From NCBI GenBank assembly GCA_036556965.1, contig DATBIO010000220.1, positions 1 to 12,256 on the forward strand: 12,256 nucleotides of DNA, given 5' to 3'. The position numbers were made by a program, and so were the translations under genes. Each line of letters opens with the position of its first letter. The stretch's first letter is position 1. This DNA comes from DATBIO01 sp036556965. Its GTDB lineage: Bacteria; Acidobacteriota; Vicinamibacteria; Fen-336. Shown in pieces: positions 1 to 6,750 of the stretch. The notes under the pieces are model-generated. The model saw only the letters and a program-made list of their open reading frames with translations. It ran no database searches and was not told the DNA's origin.

Positions 1-1700
1 GTCCGGAGCGCTACCCCGACCCCGCGTCGCGCTTCCAGCCCGAGGGGCCCCACGGCCCCTCCGAGGTCGTCGATCCGGGCGCCTTCCGGTGGACCGACGC
101 CGGCTGGCGGGGCGTGCGGCTGCCGGGGCAGGTCCTCTACGAGCTGCACCTCGGCACCTTCACCCCCGCCGGCACCTGGGCCGCCGCCGCCGAGGAGCTT
201 CCCGAGCTCGCGCGGATCGGCGTGACCGTCGTCGAGCTGATGCCGATCGCCGACTTCCCGGGGCGCTTCGGCTGGGGCTACGACGGCGTGAACCTCTTCG
301 CGCCCTCCCGCCTGTACGGGGCCCCCGACGACCTGCGCCGCTTCGTGGACACCGCCCACGGCCTCGGGCTGGGCGTCATCCTGGACGTCGTCTTCAACCA
401 CCTCGGGCCCGACGGCAACTACCTCGGCCAGTACGCGGACGCCTACGTCACCTCGCGGCACGCCACGGACTGGGGGGAAGCCATCAACTTCGACGGTGAG
501 GACAGCGGGCCCGTGCGGGAGTACTTCGTGGAGAACGCCGGCTACTGGATCGCCGAGTTCCACCTCGACGGCCTGCGTCTCGACGCCACCCAGGACGTCC
601 ATGACGAATCCCCCGATCACGTGCTGGCGCAGCTGCGGCGCCGGGTCCGCGAGGCGGCGGGGGAACGGGCCACCATCGTGGTGGCGGAGAACGAGAGCCA
701 GGAGGCGCGGCTGGCCCGGCCCGAGGGCGCGGGCGGCCTCGGCCTCGACGGGCTGTGGAACGACGACCTCCACCACGCGGCCCTCGTCGCCCTCACCGGC
801 CGCCGCGAGGCCTACTACCTGGACTACGCGGGCTCCGCGCAGGAGCTGGTCTCCGCGGCCAGGCACGGCTTCCTCTACCAGGGACAGCGCTACCGCTGGC
901 AGCGGAAGCGTCGCGGGACGCCCGCGGGCGACCTGCCCGCGAGCGCCTTCGTTTCCTACCTGGAGAACCACGACCAGGTAGCGAACTCGGCACGCGGGCT
1001 CCGCCTCGCGCAGATCACAAGCCCGGGCCGCCTGCGCGCGCTCACCGCCTACCTGTTGCTGGGCCCCGGCACGCCCCTGCTCTTCCAGGGCCAGGAGTTC
1101 GCCTCCACGCGGCCCTTCCTCTTCTTCGCCGACCACCCGCGCCTGGCGGAGGCCATCCGCGAGGGGCGGCGGCGGTTCATGGCGCAGTGGCGGAGCCTCC
1201 GCCCCGAGGACGTCCTGCCCGACCCCCTCGATCCCGCGACCTTCGAGCGCTGCGTCCTGGACCACGCGGAGCGCGAGGCCCACCGCGAGACGCACGTGCT
1301 GCACCGCGACCTCCTGCGCCTGCGCCGCGAGGACGTGGTGCTCTCCCCGCTGGGCGCGCGGACCCTGGACGGCGCCGTGCTGGGCGAGGACGCGTTCGTG
1401 CTCCGTTACGCGGCGGAGGCGGGCCATCGCCTGCTCCTCTTCAACCTGGGGCCCGACCGGCGGCTGGAGATCGCGCCCGAGCCGCTGCTCGCTCCTCCCG
1501 CCGCCGGCGAGTGGGCCGTGCTCTGGTCGAGCGAGGATCCGGCCTACGGGGGCACGGGCACGTCCTCTCCCGAGACGGACGAAGGCTGGTGGCTGCCCGC
1601 GGAGTCGGCCCTCGTGCTCGCCCCCCAGCCACGCACGAAGGAGCAGCGCGCGTCGTCGGGGCCCCGTCGCGCCGGGTCGCCCGACCGGAGGGCGGGATGA
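1..1700 (+). CDS. treZ: Malto-oligosyltrehalose trehalohydrolase, 5' end missing
   Basis: This GH13 enzyme releases trehalose from maltooligosyl-trehalose in the cytoplasm and is the second step of the TreY/TreZ route from glycogen-type glucans. The frame is open from base 3 to the left edge, so the start and most of the N-terminal beta-sandwich domain lie outside; 565 residues are visible. Near the edge is the DPASR/QPEG/HGPSEV stretch typical of TreZ, followed by YELHLGTFTPAGTW. The four GH13 regions are present (visible numbering): DVVFNH at 128-133, RLDA with nucleophile Asp194, AEN with acid/base Glu229, and ENHDQV with Asp324. After the C-terminal beta domain (about residue 540), a Pro/Arg/Gly-rich tail of roughly 25 residues has no domain character. 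The stop overlaps the next gene's ATG (ATGA at 1697-1700), which suggests translational coupling. treY is probably upstream. The family assignment is very secure. Confidence 0.95.
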   Translation, partial: PERYPDPASRFQPEGPHGPSEVVDPGAFRWTDAGWRGVRLPGQVLYELHLGTFTPAGTWAAAAEELPELARIGVTVVELMPIADFPGRFGWGYDGVNLFAPSRLYGAPDDLRRFVDTAHGLGLGVILDVVFNHLGPDGNYLGQYADAYVTSRHATDWGEAINFDGEDSGPVREYFVENAGYWIAEFHLDGLRLDATQDVHDESPDHVLAQLRRRVREAAGERATIVVAENESQEARLARPEGAGGLGLDGLWNDDLHHAALVALTGRREAYYLDYAGSAQELVSAARHGFLYQGQRYRWQRKRRGTPAGDLPASAFVSYLENHDQVANSARGLRLAQITSPGRLRALTAYLLLGPGTPLLFQGQEFASTRPFLFFADHPRLAEAIREGRRRFMAQWRSLRPEDVLPDPLDPATFERCVLDHAEREAHRETHVLHRDLLRLRREDVVLSPLGARTLDGAVLGEDAFVLRYAAEAGHRLLLFNLGPDRRLEIAPEPLLAPPAAGEWAVLWSSEDPAYGGTGTSSPETDEGWWLPAESALVLAPQPRTKEQRASSGPRRAGSPDRRAG

Positions 1701-3904
1701 GCGGGCTCGTGCGGCGCCTGCCCTGGCCCGGCAAGGGGGAACGCGCCTGGGAGACGCTGCTCGCACGCGAGTGGCTCGTGACCAACGGCCTCGGCGGCTA
1801 CGCGTCGGGGACGGTGTGCGGCGTGCCCACCCGCCGCTTCCATGGCCTCCTGGTGGCGGCGCTGCCGGGCCCGCACGGGCGCACCATGATGCTCAACCAC
1901 CTCCTGGAGACGGTGGCCGCGGGCGGGCGGCCGGAGACGGCGCTCTCCGGCGAGGAGTACGACACGCGGCCGGACGCGCTGCCGGGCAGCGACCTCCTGG
2001 CCGAGTTCCGCCTGGAGGGGAGCCGGCCGGTGTGGACCTACGAGGTGGGCGGCGCCGTGATCGCCAAGAGGCTGCTGCTCCCGCACGGCCAGAACACGGT
2101 CCACGTGGGCTATCGCCTCCTGCGCGCGCCCCAGGCCGTGACCCTGCGACTGCGCCCGGCCGTCCACTTCCGGCCCCACGAAGGCGGCCTGGACACGCCG
2201 CGCCCCGACTCCTACGCCCTGACCATGCGCGGGGAGCGGCTCGAGATCGACGCGGGCGGCGCGCTCCCTCCCCTGCGCCTGGTGCTGCGCGGTGCGGAGC
2301 TGCTCTTCGTCTGCCGCCCGCGCGTGTTTCCCGAGGTGGTGTTCCAGGTCGAACGCAGCCGCGGCTACGACTCGCGGGGGGGGCTCTGGAGCCCGGGGTA
2401 CTTCGAGGTCGAGCTGGAGGAGGGGGCGGAGGCCACGCTGGTGGCCTCCGCGGAGAGCTGGGAGACGGTGGAGGCCCTGACGCCGGGGGAGGCGCGCGCC
2501 CTGGAAGACGAGCGCATGGCGGGGCTCCTGGCCCAGGCGGGCGTGGGGGACGACGAGGTGGCGGCCGGGCTCGTGCTCGCCGCCGACCAGTTCCTGATCC
2601 AGCCCGTGGGGCGCGCCCAGGACGCCGCGCGCGCGCGCGCCGCCGGCGACGACATGCGCACGGTGATCGCCGGCTACCACTGGTTCACGGACTGGGGCCG
2701 CGACACCATGATCAGCCTGGAGGGTCTGACCCTGGCCACCGGCCGGCCGGCCGAGGCGCGGTGGCTCCTGCGCACGTTCGCGCACTACGCGCGGGACGGG
2801 CTCATCCCCAACCTCTTCCCGGAAGGCGGCCAGGAGGGCCTCTACCACACCGCGGACGCGTCGCTCTGGTTCTTCCAGGCCGCCGCCCGCTACCTGGCGC
2901 ACACCGGCGACCGCGCGACGCTGCGCGCGCTGCTGCCCGTCCTCCTCGACATCGTCGGACACCACCTGCGCGGCACGCGCTTCGGCATCGGGGTGGACGG
3001 CGCCGACGGCCTGCTCCGGCAGGGGGCGGAAGGGCACGCGCTCACCTGGATGGACGCCAAGGTGGGCGACTGGGTGGTGACGCCGCGGCGGGGCAAGGCG
3101 GTGGAGATCAACGCGCTCTGGTACAACGCGCTGCGCCTGGCCCAGGGTTGGCTGGACGAGGAGGGCCGCGCGGCGGAGGCGGATGCCCTGGGCGCGCACG
3201 CCGCCCGCGCCCGGCGCGCGTTCAACGATCGCTTCTGGTACGAGGAGGGCCGCCACCTGTACGACGTGGTGGACGGCGAGGCGGGGGACGACCCCGCCTG
3301 CCGCCCCAACCAGATCCTCTCCTTCGCGCTCACGCATCCCGTGCTCGACGCCTCGCGCTGGCCGGCGGTGCTCGAGTCGGTGGAGAGCCGCCTGCTCACC
3401 CCGGTGGGGCTGCGCTCGCTGGCCCCGGGCCAGGCCGACTACAAGGCCCGGTATTACGGAGACCTCCGCGCGCGCGACGCGGCCTACCACCAGGGCACGG
3501 TGTGGGCCTGGCTGGTGGGCCCCTTCGTGGACGCCTGGGTCCGCGTGCACCCGCAGCGGCGCCCGGAAGCGCGGCGCTTCCTGGAGGGCTTCGTCCCGCA
3601 CCTCGGCCAGGCCTGCGTGGGGCAGATCAGCGAGGTCTTCGACGCCGAGGTGCCCTATACCCCGCGCGGCTGCGTGGCCCAGGCCTGGAGCGTGGCGGAG
3701 GTGCTGCGCTGCTGGCGCCTCGTGCGCGCGCCCTACTCCAGCTCGAGGGCGAAGACCTCCGCCGCGCGGGAGGCGGCGTCCACGGTCACCACGGACAGCC
3801 GCGCGTCGCCGCCCTTGCCCACGTCCACGCGCACGAAGCCGGAGGCCTCGCGCGCGAACAGGGTGTCCTTGGTCCAGGCCGCCCGCGACAGGTGGCCGAA
3901 GTAG
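1697..3904 (+). CDS. Glycogen debranching enzyme, archaeal/bacterial GDE type (amylo-alpha-1,6-glucosidase)
   Basis: The predicted cytoplasmic enzyme has 735 residues and hydrolyses alpha-1,6 branches of glycogen or limit dextrin. The N-terminal GDE_N beta domain starts with EWLVTNGLGGYASGT and TRRFHGLL, a hallmark of the family. The C-terminal (alpha/alpha)6 domain has FTDWGRDTMISLEGL (Asp332 to Arg335 and Asp336), TWMDAK with Asp453, EINALWYNAL, RPNQILSFAL, YHQGTVWAWL and QISEVFDAE with Glu646. The acidic residues are candidate catalytic or substrate-binding positions; I cannot assign their exact roles. The start is the ATG inside the treZ stop (ATGA), so the two genes should be translated together and supply linear maltodextrin to TreY/TreZ. 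The recognisable domain ends near residue 678 (CWRLVRAP). The last ~57 residues are Ser/Thr/Arg/Ala-rich, low in hydrophobic residues, and lie wholly antisense to the 3' end of the phosphoesterase gene. They look like read-through into the opposite gene, not a domain. Confidence 0.93.
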   Translation: MSGLVRRLPWPGKGERAWETLLAREWLVTNGLGGYASGTVCGVPTRRFHGLLVAALPGPHGRTMMLNHLLETVAAGGRPETALSGEEYDTRPDALPGSDLLAEFRLEGSRPVWTYEVGGAVIAKRLLLPHGQNTVHVGYRLLRAPQAVTLRLRPAVHFRPHEGGLDTPRPDSYALTMRGERLEIDAGGALPPLRLVLRGAELLFVCRPRVFPEVVFQVERSRGYDSRGGLWSPGYFEVELEEGAEATLVASAESWETVEALTPGEARALEDERMAGLLAQAGVGDDEVAAGLVLAADQFLIQPVGRAQDAARARAAGDDMRTVIAGYHWFTDWGRDTMISLEGLTLATGRPAEARWLLRTFAHYARDGLIPNLFPEGGQEGLYHTADASLWFFQAAARYLAHTGDRATLRALLPVLLDIVGHHLRGTRFGIGVDGADGLLRQGAEGHALTWMDAKVGDWVVTPRRGKAVEINALWYNALRLAQGWLDEEGRAAEADALGAHAARARRAFNDRFWYEEGRHLYDVVDGEAGDDPACRPNQILSFALTHPVLDASRWPAVLESVESRLLTPVGLRSLAPGQADYKARYYGDLRARDAAYHQGTVWAWLVGPFVDAWVRVHPQRRPEARRFLEGFVPHLGQACVGQISEVFDAEVPYTPRGCVAQAWSVAEVLRCWRLVRAPYSSSRAKTSAAREAASTVTTDSRASPPLPTSTRTKPEASRANRVSLVQAARDRWPK

Positions 3905-4869
3905 CCGGCGCCGCTCACCACCGCCACCTTCACGTTGCGCCCCTTGATGACCTGGAGGTTGTGGTCGTGGCCGGCGGCGTAGACCATGGGCTTCTGCCGT
4001 GAGAACACCTCCTCCAGGCCCTCGCGCATCCGGCGGTTGCCCGCTCCTCCCATGTCCTGGTCGCTGACCCCGCGGCGCCGGGCCGCGGGGTAGAGCGAGC
4101 CAATCCCGGGCAGGGGGATCCACAGCCACGACTTCTTGGCGCGCAGGGGGAAGAGGTGGTCCGTCCAGCCGAAGTAGCCGCCGTGGAGGCCGCCCGTGGC
4201 CAGGGGATGGTGCGCCACCACCACCACCCTTCGGTCGGCCGCGCTCCCGATGGCGGCCTCCAGGGCGGCCAGGACCTCCCCCTCCGAGTCCTCGGGGCAG
4301 GTGGACGTGGGATGGGTCGGCTTCTCCGCGCCGTGGACCCACCACTGGGTGTCCAGGGCGATCAGGCGGAGCCTCTTCTCGAAGTCCCGCACCGCGGGAC
4401 CGGGACAGCCGTTCTCGGGCAGGAGGGCGGCCAGCCCGGCGCCTCGCTCCGCGATGAAGGCGCCCTGGCGCTTCACCGCCTCCCAGCCGCCGGGGCGATA
4501 GCCGTTCCAGTCGTGGTTGCCGGGCACGAAGATCGCGCGCGCCCGGTGGGCGCGGGCGGGCTCGATCTGCGCGTCGAGCCGTCGCTCCATCTCGCGGCGG
4601 TCTCGCGCCCCCCGGGGCGGCAGGCCGTCCGGGTAGATGTTGTCGCCCAGGAAGACGGCCACGGCGCGCACCGGGTCACGGCCCATCTCCCGGGCCAGCG
4701 CGGTCAGCACCGGATCCTGCGGGCGGGGGTTGCCGGCGTCCCCGATCAGGAAGAGCGTGGTCTCGACGTCGGCCAGGGGCGGGACGGGCCGCGGGGCGTC
4801 GCCGCGCACCGCCCGGCAGGCGGCGAGCAGCAGGATCACGACGGCCACCCGGCCCGCGCCCTTCATCAT
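3733..4869 (-). CDS. Calcineurin-like metallophosphoesterase, predicted lipoprotein
   Basis: The predicted envelope-anchored dimetal phosphoesterase has 378 residues. The N-terminus is a short lipoprotein signal peptide: basic MMKGAGR, a hydrophobic core, and the lipobox LAAC with Cys18. The family's metal-binding blocks follow in order: GDAGN (Asp44), GDNIY (Asp76, Asn77), GNHDW (Asn118, His119, Asp120), VAHHP (His220, His221) and AGHDHN (His301, His303). This is the full ligand set, so the enzyme should be active. Its layout resembles purple-acid-phosphatase-like acid phosphatases, but the substrate cannot be read from sequence. Cys155 and Cys191 could form a disulfide outside the cytoplasm. 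The first ATG (4867-4869) overlaps the stop of the upstream MFS gene in an ATGA; a second ATG follows directly, so the start could shift by one codon. The 3' end overlaps the debranching-enzyme gene by 172 nt on the opposite strand. Confidence 0.9.
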   Translation of the reverse strand: MMKGAGRVAVVILLLAACRAVRGDAPRPVPPLADVETTLFLIGDAGNPRPQDPVLTALAREMGRDPVRAVAVFLGDNIYPDGLPPRGARDRREMERRLDAQIEPARAHRARAIFVPGNHDWNGYRPGGWEAVKRQGAFIAERGAGLAALLPENGCPGPAVRDFEKRLRLIALDTQWWVHGAEKPTHPTSTCPEDSEGEVLAALEAAIGSAADRRVVVVAHHPLATGGLHGGYFGWTDHLFPLRAKKSWLWIPLPGIGSLYPAARRRGVSDQDMGGAGNRRMREGLEEVFSRQKPMVYAAGHDHNLQVIKGRNVKVAVVSGAGYFGHLSRAAWTKDTLFAREASGFVRVDVGKGGDARLSVVTVDAASRAAEVFALELE

Positions 4870-6050
4870 TCAATGTTAGTGGGCTCCGCCGGTGGCGGGG
4901 AGGGCACCACGGCCAGGAGCAGGACCGCCGCCCCCGCGCTCAGCGCCGCCCCGGTTCCCAGGGCCACGGCGGCGCCGTAGCGCTCCCAGAGCACGCCCGC
5001 CATCAGGCTGGCGGGCAGGAGCATGGCGCCCGTCACCCCGTGGTAGAGGCCGAACGCCCGGCCCCTGCGCGCGGCGGGAGCGAAGTCGGCCACGAGCGCC
5101 TTCTCCGCGCCTTCGGTCAGCGCGTGGAAGAGCCCGTAGAGAGCGAAGAGCACCCAGACCTGCCAGGCGGCCTGGGCCAGGGCGAACCCCGCGTAGGCCG
5201 CGGCATAGGCGATCCAGCCCGCGGCCATGACCGGCCGCCGGCCCCACCGGTCCGAGAGGCCGCCGCCGTACGTGCTGGCCGCGGACTTCACGAGGTGGTG
5301 CCACGTCCAGAGCAAGGGCAGGGTCACCAGGCCCACCCCCGCCTCCTGCGCGCGCAGGAGCAGGAAGGCGTCCGACGAGTTGCCGAGCGCGAACACGGCC
5401 AGCACGCCGAGCAGCGCGCCGAGGCCCCGCCCGTTGCCGTCCGTCCCCCGCGCTCCGGAGTCGCCTCCCCGCGGAGGGGGAGCGGCCGTCTCGTGCACGC
5501 CGAGCGTGAGAACGGCCACGCTGAGCAGCGCGGGCACCGCGGCCAGGGCGAAGACCACGCGGAGGTCGGCCGTCCACAGCAGCAGGCCGGCGGCCAGCAG
5601 GGGACCGAGCATGGCGCCCGCGTGGTCCATGGCGCGGTGGAACCCGAAGGCCCGCCCCCGGATCGCGGGCGGCGTGGCGGCGGCGAGGAGCGCGTCCCGC
5701 GGAGCGCCGCGCGTGCCCTTGCCGAAGCGGTCCAGCACGCGGATGGCCAGCACGTGGCCCGGCGTGCTGGCCACGGCCATGAGCGGGCGCGCCAGCGACG
5801 AGAGCGTGTAGCCCGCCACCACCAGGGGCTTCCGGCGGGGCAGCCGGTCCGACAGGTAGCCCGACGCCACCTTGAGCAGGGCGGCCGTGGCTTCGGCGGC
5901 GCCCTCCACGAGGCCGAGGAAGGCCGGTCCCGCGCGCAGGACGCCCGTCACGAAGGCCGGCAGCAGCGGCACGATCATCTCGCTGCTGGCGTCGGTGAGC
6001 AGGCTGACCGCGCCCAGGCGCTTCACCGTCCCCGGCAGAGGCGCGGCCAT
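4866..6050 (-). CDS. MFS transporter, MJ1317-like group
   Basis: The protein has 394 residues and about 12 predicted membrane segments in two halves. The N-terminal half has the family's LLTDASSEM (Asp20, Glu24), the MFS motif-A stretch GYLSDRLPRRK at 64-74, and DRFGKGTRGAPRD at 107-119. The last motif is characteristic of the MJ1317-like MFS group, mostly uncharacterised and often annotated as efflux carriers. A Pro/Gly-rich, charged loop near residues 190-210 separates the halves, and the second half repeats motif A as GGGLSDRWGRRP. The substrate is unknown. The ATG at 6048-6050 fits the family's usual N-terminus, but no Shine-Dalgarno sequence is visible (the transcript reads AATCCTCCGCC before the ATG), so the start could be leaderless or weakly initiated. 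The stop overlaps the phosphoesterase start by 4 nt, so the two form an operon; a shared role in exporting and hydrolysing a phosphorylated compound is possible but only inferred. Confidence 0.9.
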   Translation of the reverse strand: MAAPLPGTVKRLGAVSLLTDASSEMIVPLLPAFVTGVLRAGPAFLGLVEGAAEATAALLKVASGYLSDRLPRRKPLVVAGYTLSSLARPLMAVASTPGHVLAIRVLDRFGKGTRGAPRDALLAAATPPAIRGRAFGFHRAMDHAGAMLGPLLAAGLLLWTADLRVVFALAAVPALLSVAVLTLGVHETAAPPPRGGDSGARGTDGNGRGLGALLGVLAVFALGNSSDAFLLLRAQEAGVGLVTLPLLWTWHHLVKSAASTYGGGLSDRWGRRPVMAAGWIAYAAAYAGFALAQAAWQVWVLFALYGLFHALTEGAEKALVADFAPAARRGRAFGLYHGVTGAMLLPASLMAGVLWERYGAAVALGTGAALSAGAAVLLLAVVPSPPPAEPTNIE

Positions 6051-6149
6051 GGCGGAGGATTCTAGGGCCGCCCCCCCCGACCCGCTCCGTCGGGCGCGCC
6101 CCGGGGGAACGGGTGCATACTGGATGCTGCTCGCAGCCCAGGAGGGACC
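6051..6149. promoter_or_regulatory. Divergent intergenic region between the MFS and small secreted protein genes
   Basis: These 99 nt separate two divergently read genes and must hold their 5' regions and probably promoters for both. Visible elements are an inverted repeat CCCGAC/GTCGGG (6076-6081 with 6089-6094, 7-nt loop), a CCCCGGGG palindrome (6099-6106), and CATACT (6116-6121), the only -10-like hexamer seen (4 of 6 to TATAAT). No -35 box is recognisable at the right distance. Function is inferred from the layout, and the start points are not determined. Confidence 0.4.
6140..6146 (+). promoter_or_regulatory. Shine-Dalgarno site AGGAGGG
   Basis: AGGAGGG ends 3 nt before the ATG at 6150. 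It is the best ribosome-binding site in the window and fixes the start of the small secreted protein. Most other genes here rely on 4-nt overlaps or have no obvious site, which suggests this short gene is translated comparatively well. Confidence 0.75.
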
Positions 6150-6653
6150 ATGTCCAGCAAGCTCCCCATGCTCGCGGTGTGCGCCGTGTTCGCGGCGGCC
6201 ACGGCCGGCGCGCAGGACCCGACGGCGGAGGCCTGCGCGAACACCAAGGCCGACCTCCAGAAGCAGGCGAGCGCCTGCCCCGAGGAGAACGCCAAGGCGG
6301 CCGGCGTGGCGTGCAAGAACAAGGACGACCTGAACGTCATGCTCAAGCTGTTCCGCGCCTGCGGGGACAGGAAGGTCGCCGCGGCCTCGACGGGCAAGGG
6401 GGGATCGTCGGCGGCCGCCTCCGGCGGGTCCACCTCCGGGCGCACCTGGAAGTGCCGCGCCGTGGATCCCGCGGACAACAAGGAGATCGCCGAGGCTTCG
6501 GCGGCGAAGATGACGGACTGCTCCACCGCCCTGAAGGACAAGGTGAAGACGGCGCGCTGCGCGGCGGGCAAGGACAGCGTGGAGTACGTGGCCCAGATGG
6601 ACGTGGCGGGGAGCTGGACCAAGGGCACGAAGGCCAGCGTCGCCTGCAAGTAG
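6150..6653 (+). CDS. Small secreted eight-cysteine protein, unknown function
   Basis: I do not recognise a family for this 167-residue protein. The start is set by a strong ribosome-binding site. Residues 1-21 look like a Sec signal peptide (Lys4, hydrophobic core, likely cut after AGA before Gln22). The mature part has eight cysteines in two groups of four: 29, 43, 55, 71 and 102, 124, 137, 166. A Gly/Ser/Ala-rich linker (about 80-97) separates them, which suggests two small disulfide-linked lobes in the periplasm or outside. The second lobe begins TWKC and holds WTKGTKASVAC. The mature protein is rich in Lys, Asp and Ala and highly hydrophilic. No metal-binding, haem (CxxCH) or enzyme motif is visible. 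It appears to be a single-gene unit: the gene to the left is divergent and a possible terminator follows. The signal peptide, strong SD and organised cysteines argue that it is real. Confidence 0.8.
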   Translation: MSSKLPMLAVCAVFAAATAGAQDPTAEACANTKADLQKQASACPEENAKAAGVACKNKDDLNVMLKLFRACGDRKVAAASTGKGGSSAAASGGSTSGRTWKCRAVDPADNKEIAEASAAKMTDCSTALKDKVKTARCAAGKDSVEYVAQMDVAGSWTKGTKASVACK

Positions 6654-6655
6654 GC

Positions 6656-6683
6656 CGAGGCGGGCCCCCCCGCCGGGGCCTCG
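6656..6683 (+). terminator. Possible imperfect terminator hairpin after the small secreted protein gene
   Basis: CGAGGC at 6656-6661 can pair with GCCTCG at 6678-6683. An alternative fold adds CCCC (6665-6668) with GGGG (6675-6678) across a 4-nt bulge. It begins 3 nt after the stop and is followed by TTCTC, not a true T run. It is a plausible but weak intrinsic terminator, and hairpins of this size are common by chance at this GC content. Confidence 0.35.
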
Positions 6684-6750
6684 TTCTCACCGCCCGGTCC
6701 GCGGGCGGCGCCACTCATCCCCGCATGGTCCCGCCGACCCCGGACACGGC

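Noticed and set aside
755..1696. Possible 5' extension of the debranching enzyme by about 314 codons
   Set aside because: This part overlaps treZ, is Pro/Arg-rich, and the family N-terminus begins right after the ATG at 1697.
2626..2640. Alternating CG run of 15 nt
   Set aside because: It simply encodes an Ala-Arg stretch in the debranching enzyme; a chance product of GC bias, not a meaningful repeat.
1771..4002. 743-codon + strand frame inside the debranching enzyme
   Set aside because: It overlaps the real frame for its whole length and has Ala/Gly/Arg/Pro-rich composition with no motif.
4067..4091. Perfect 10-nt inverted repeat ACCCCGCGGC/GCCGCGGGGT with 5-nt loop
   Set aside because: It lies in the middle of phosphoesterase coding sequence with no gene end nearby. 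One such stem is expected by chance in this much GC-rich DNA.
1544..4345. Very long open frame (933 codons) on the - strand opposite the debranching enzyme
   Set aside because: Its translation is Arg/Gly/Pro/His-rich without domains. It is the GC-driven shadow of genes whose motifs are clear on the other strand.
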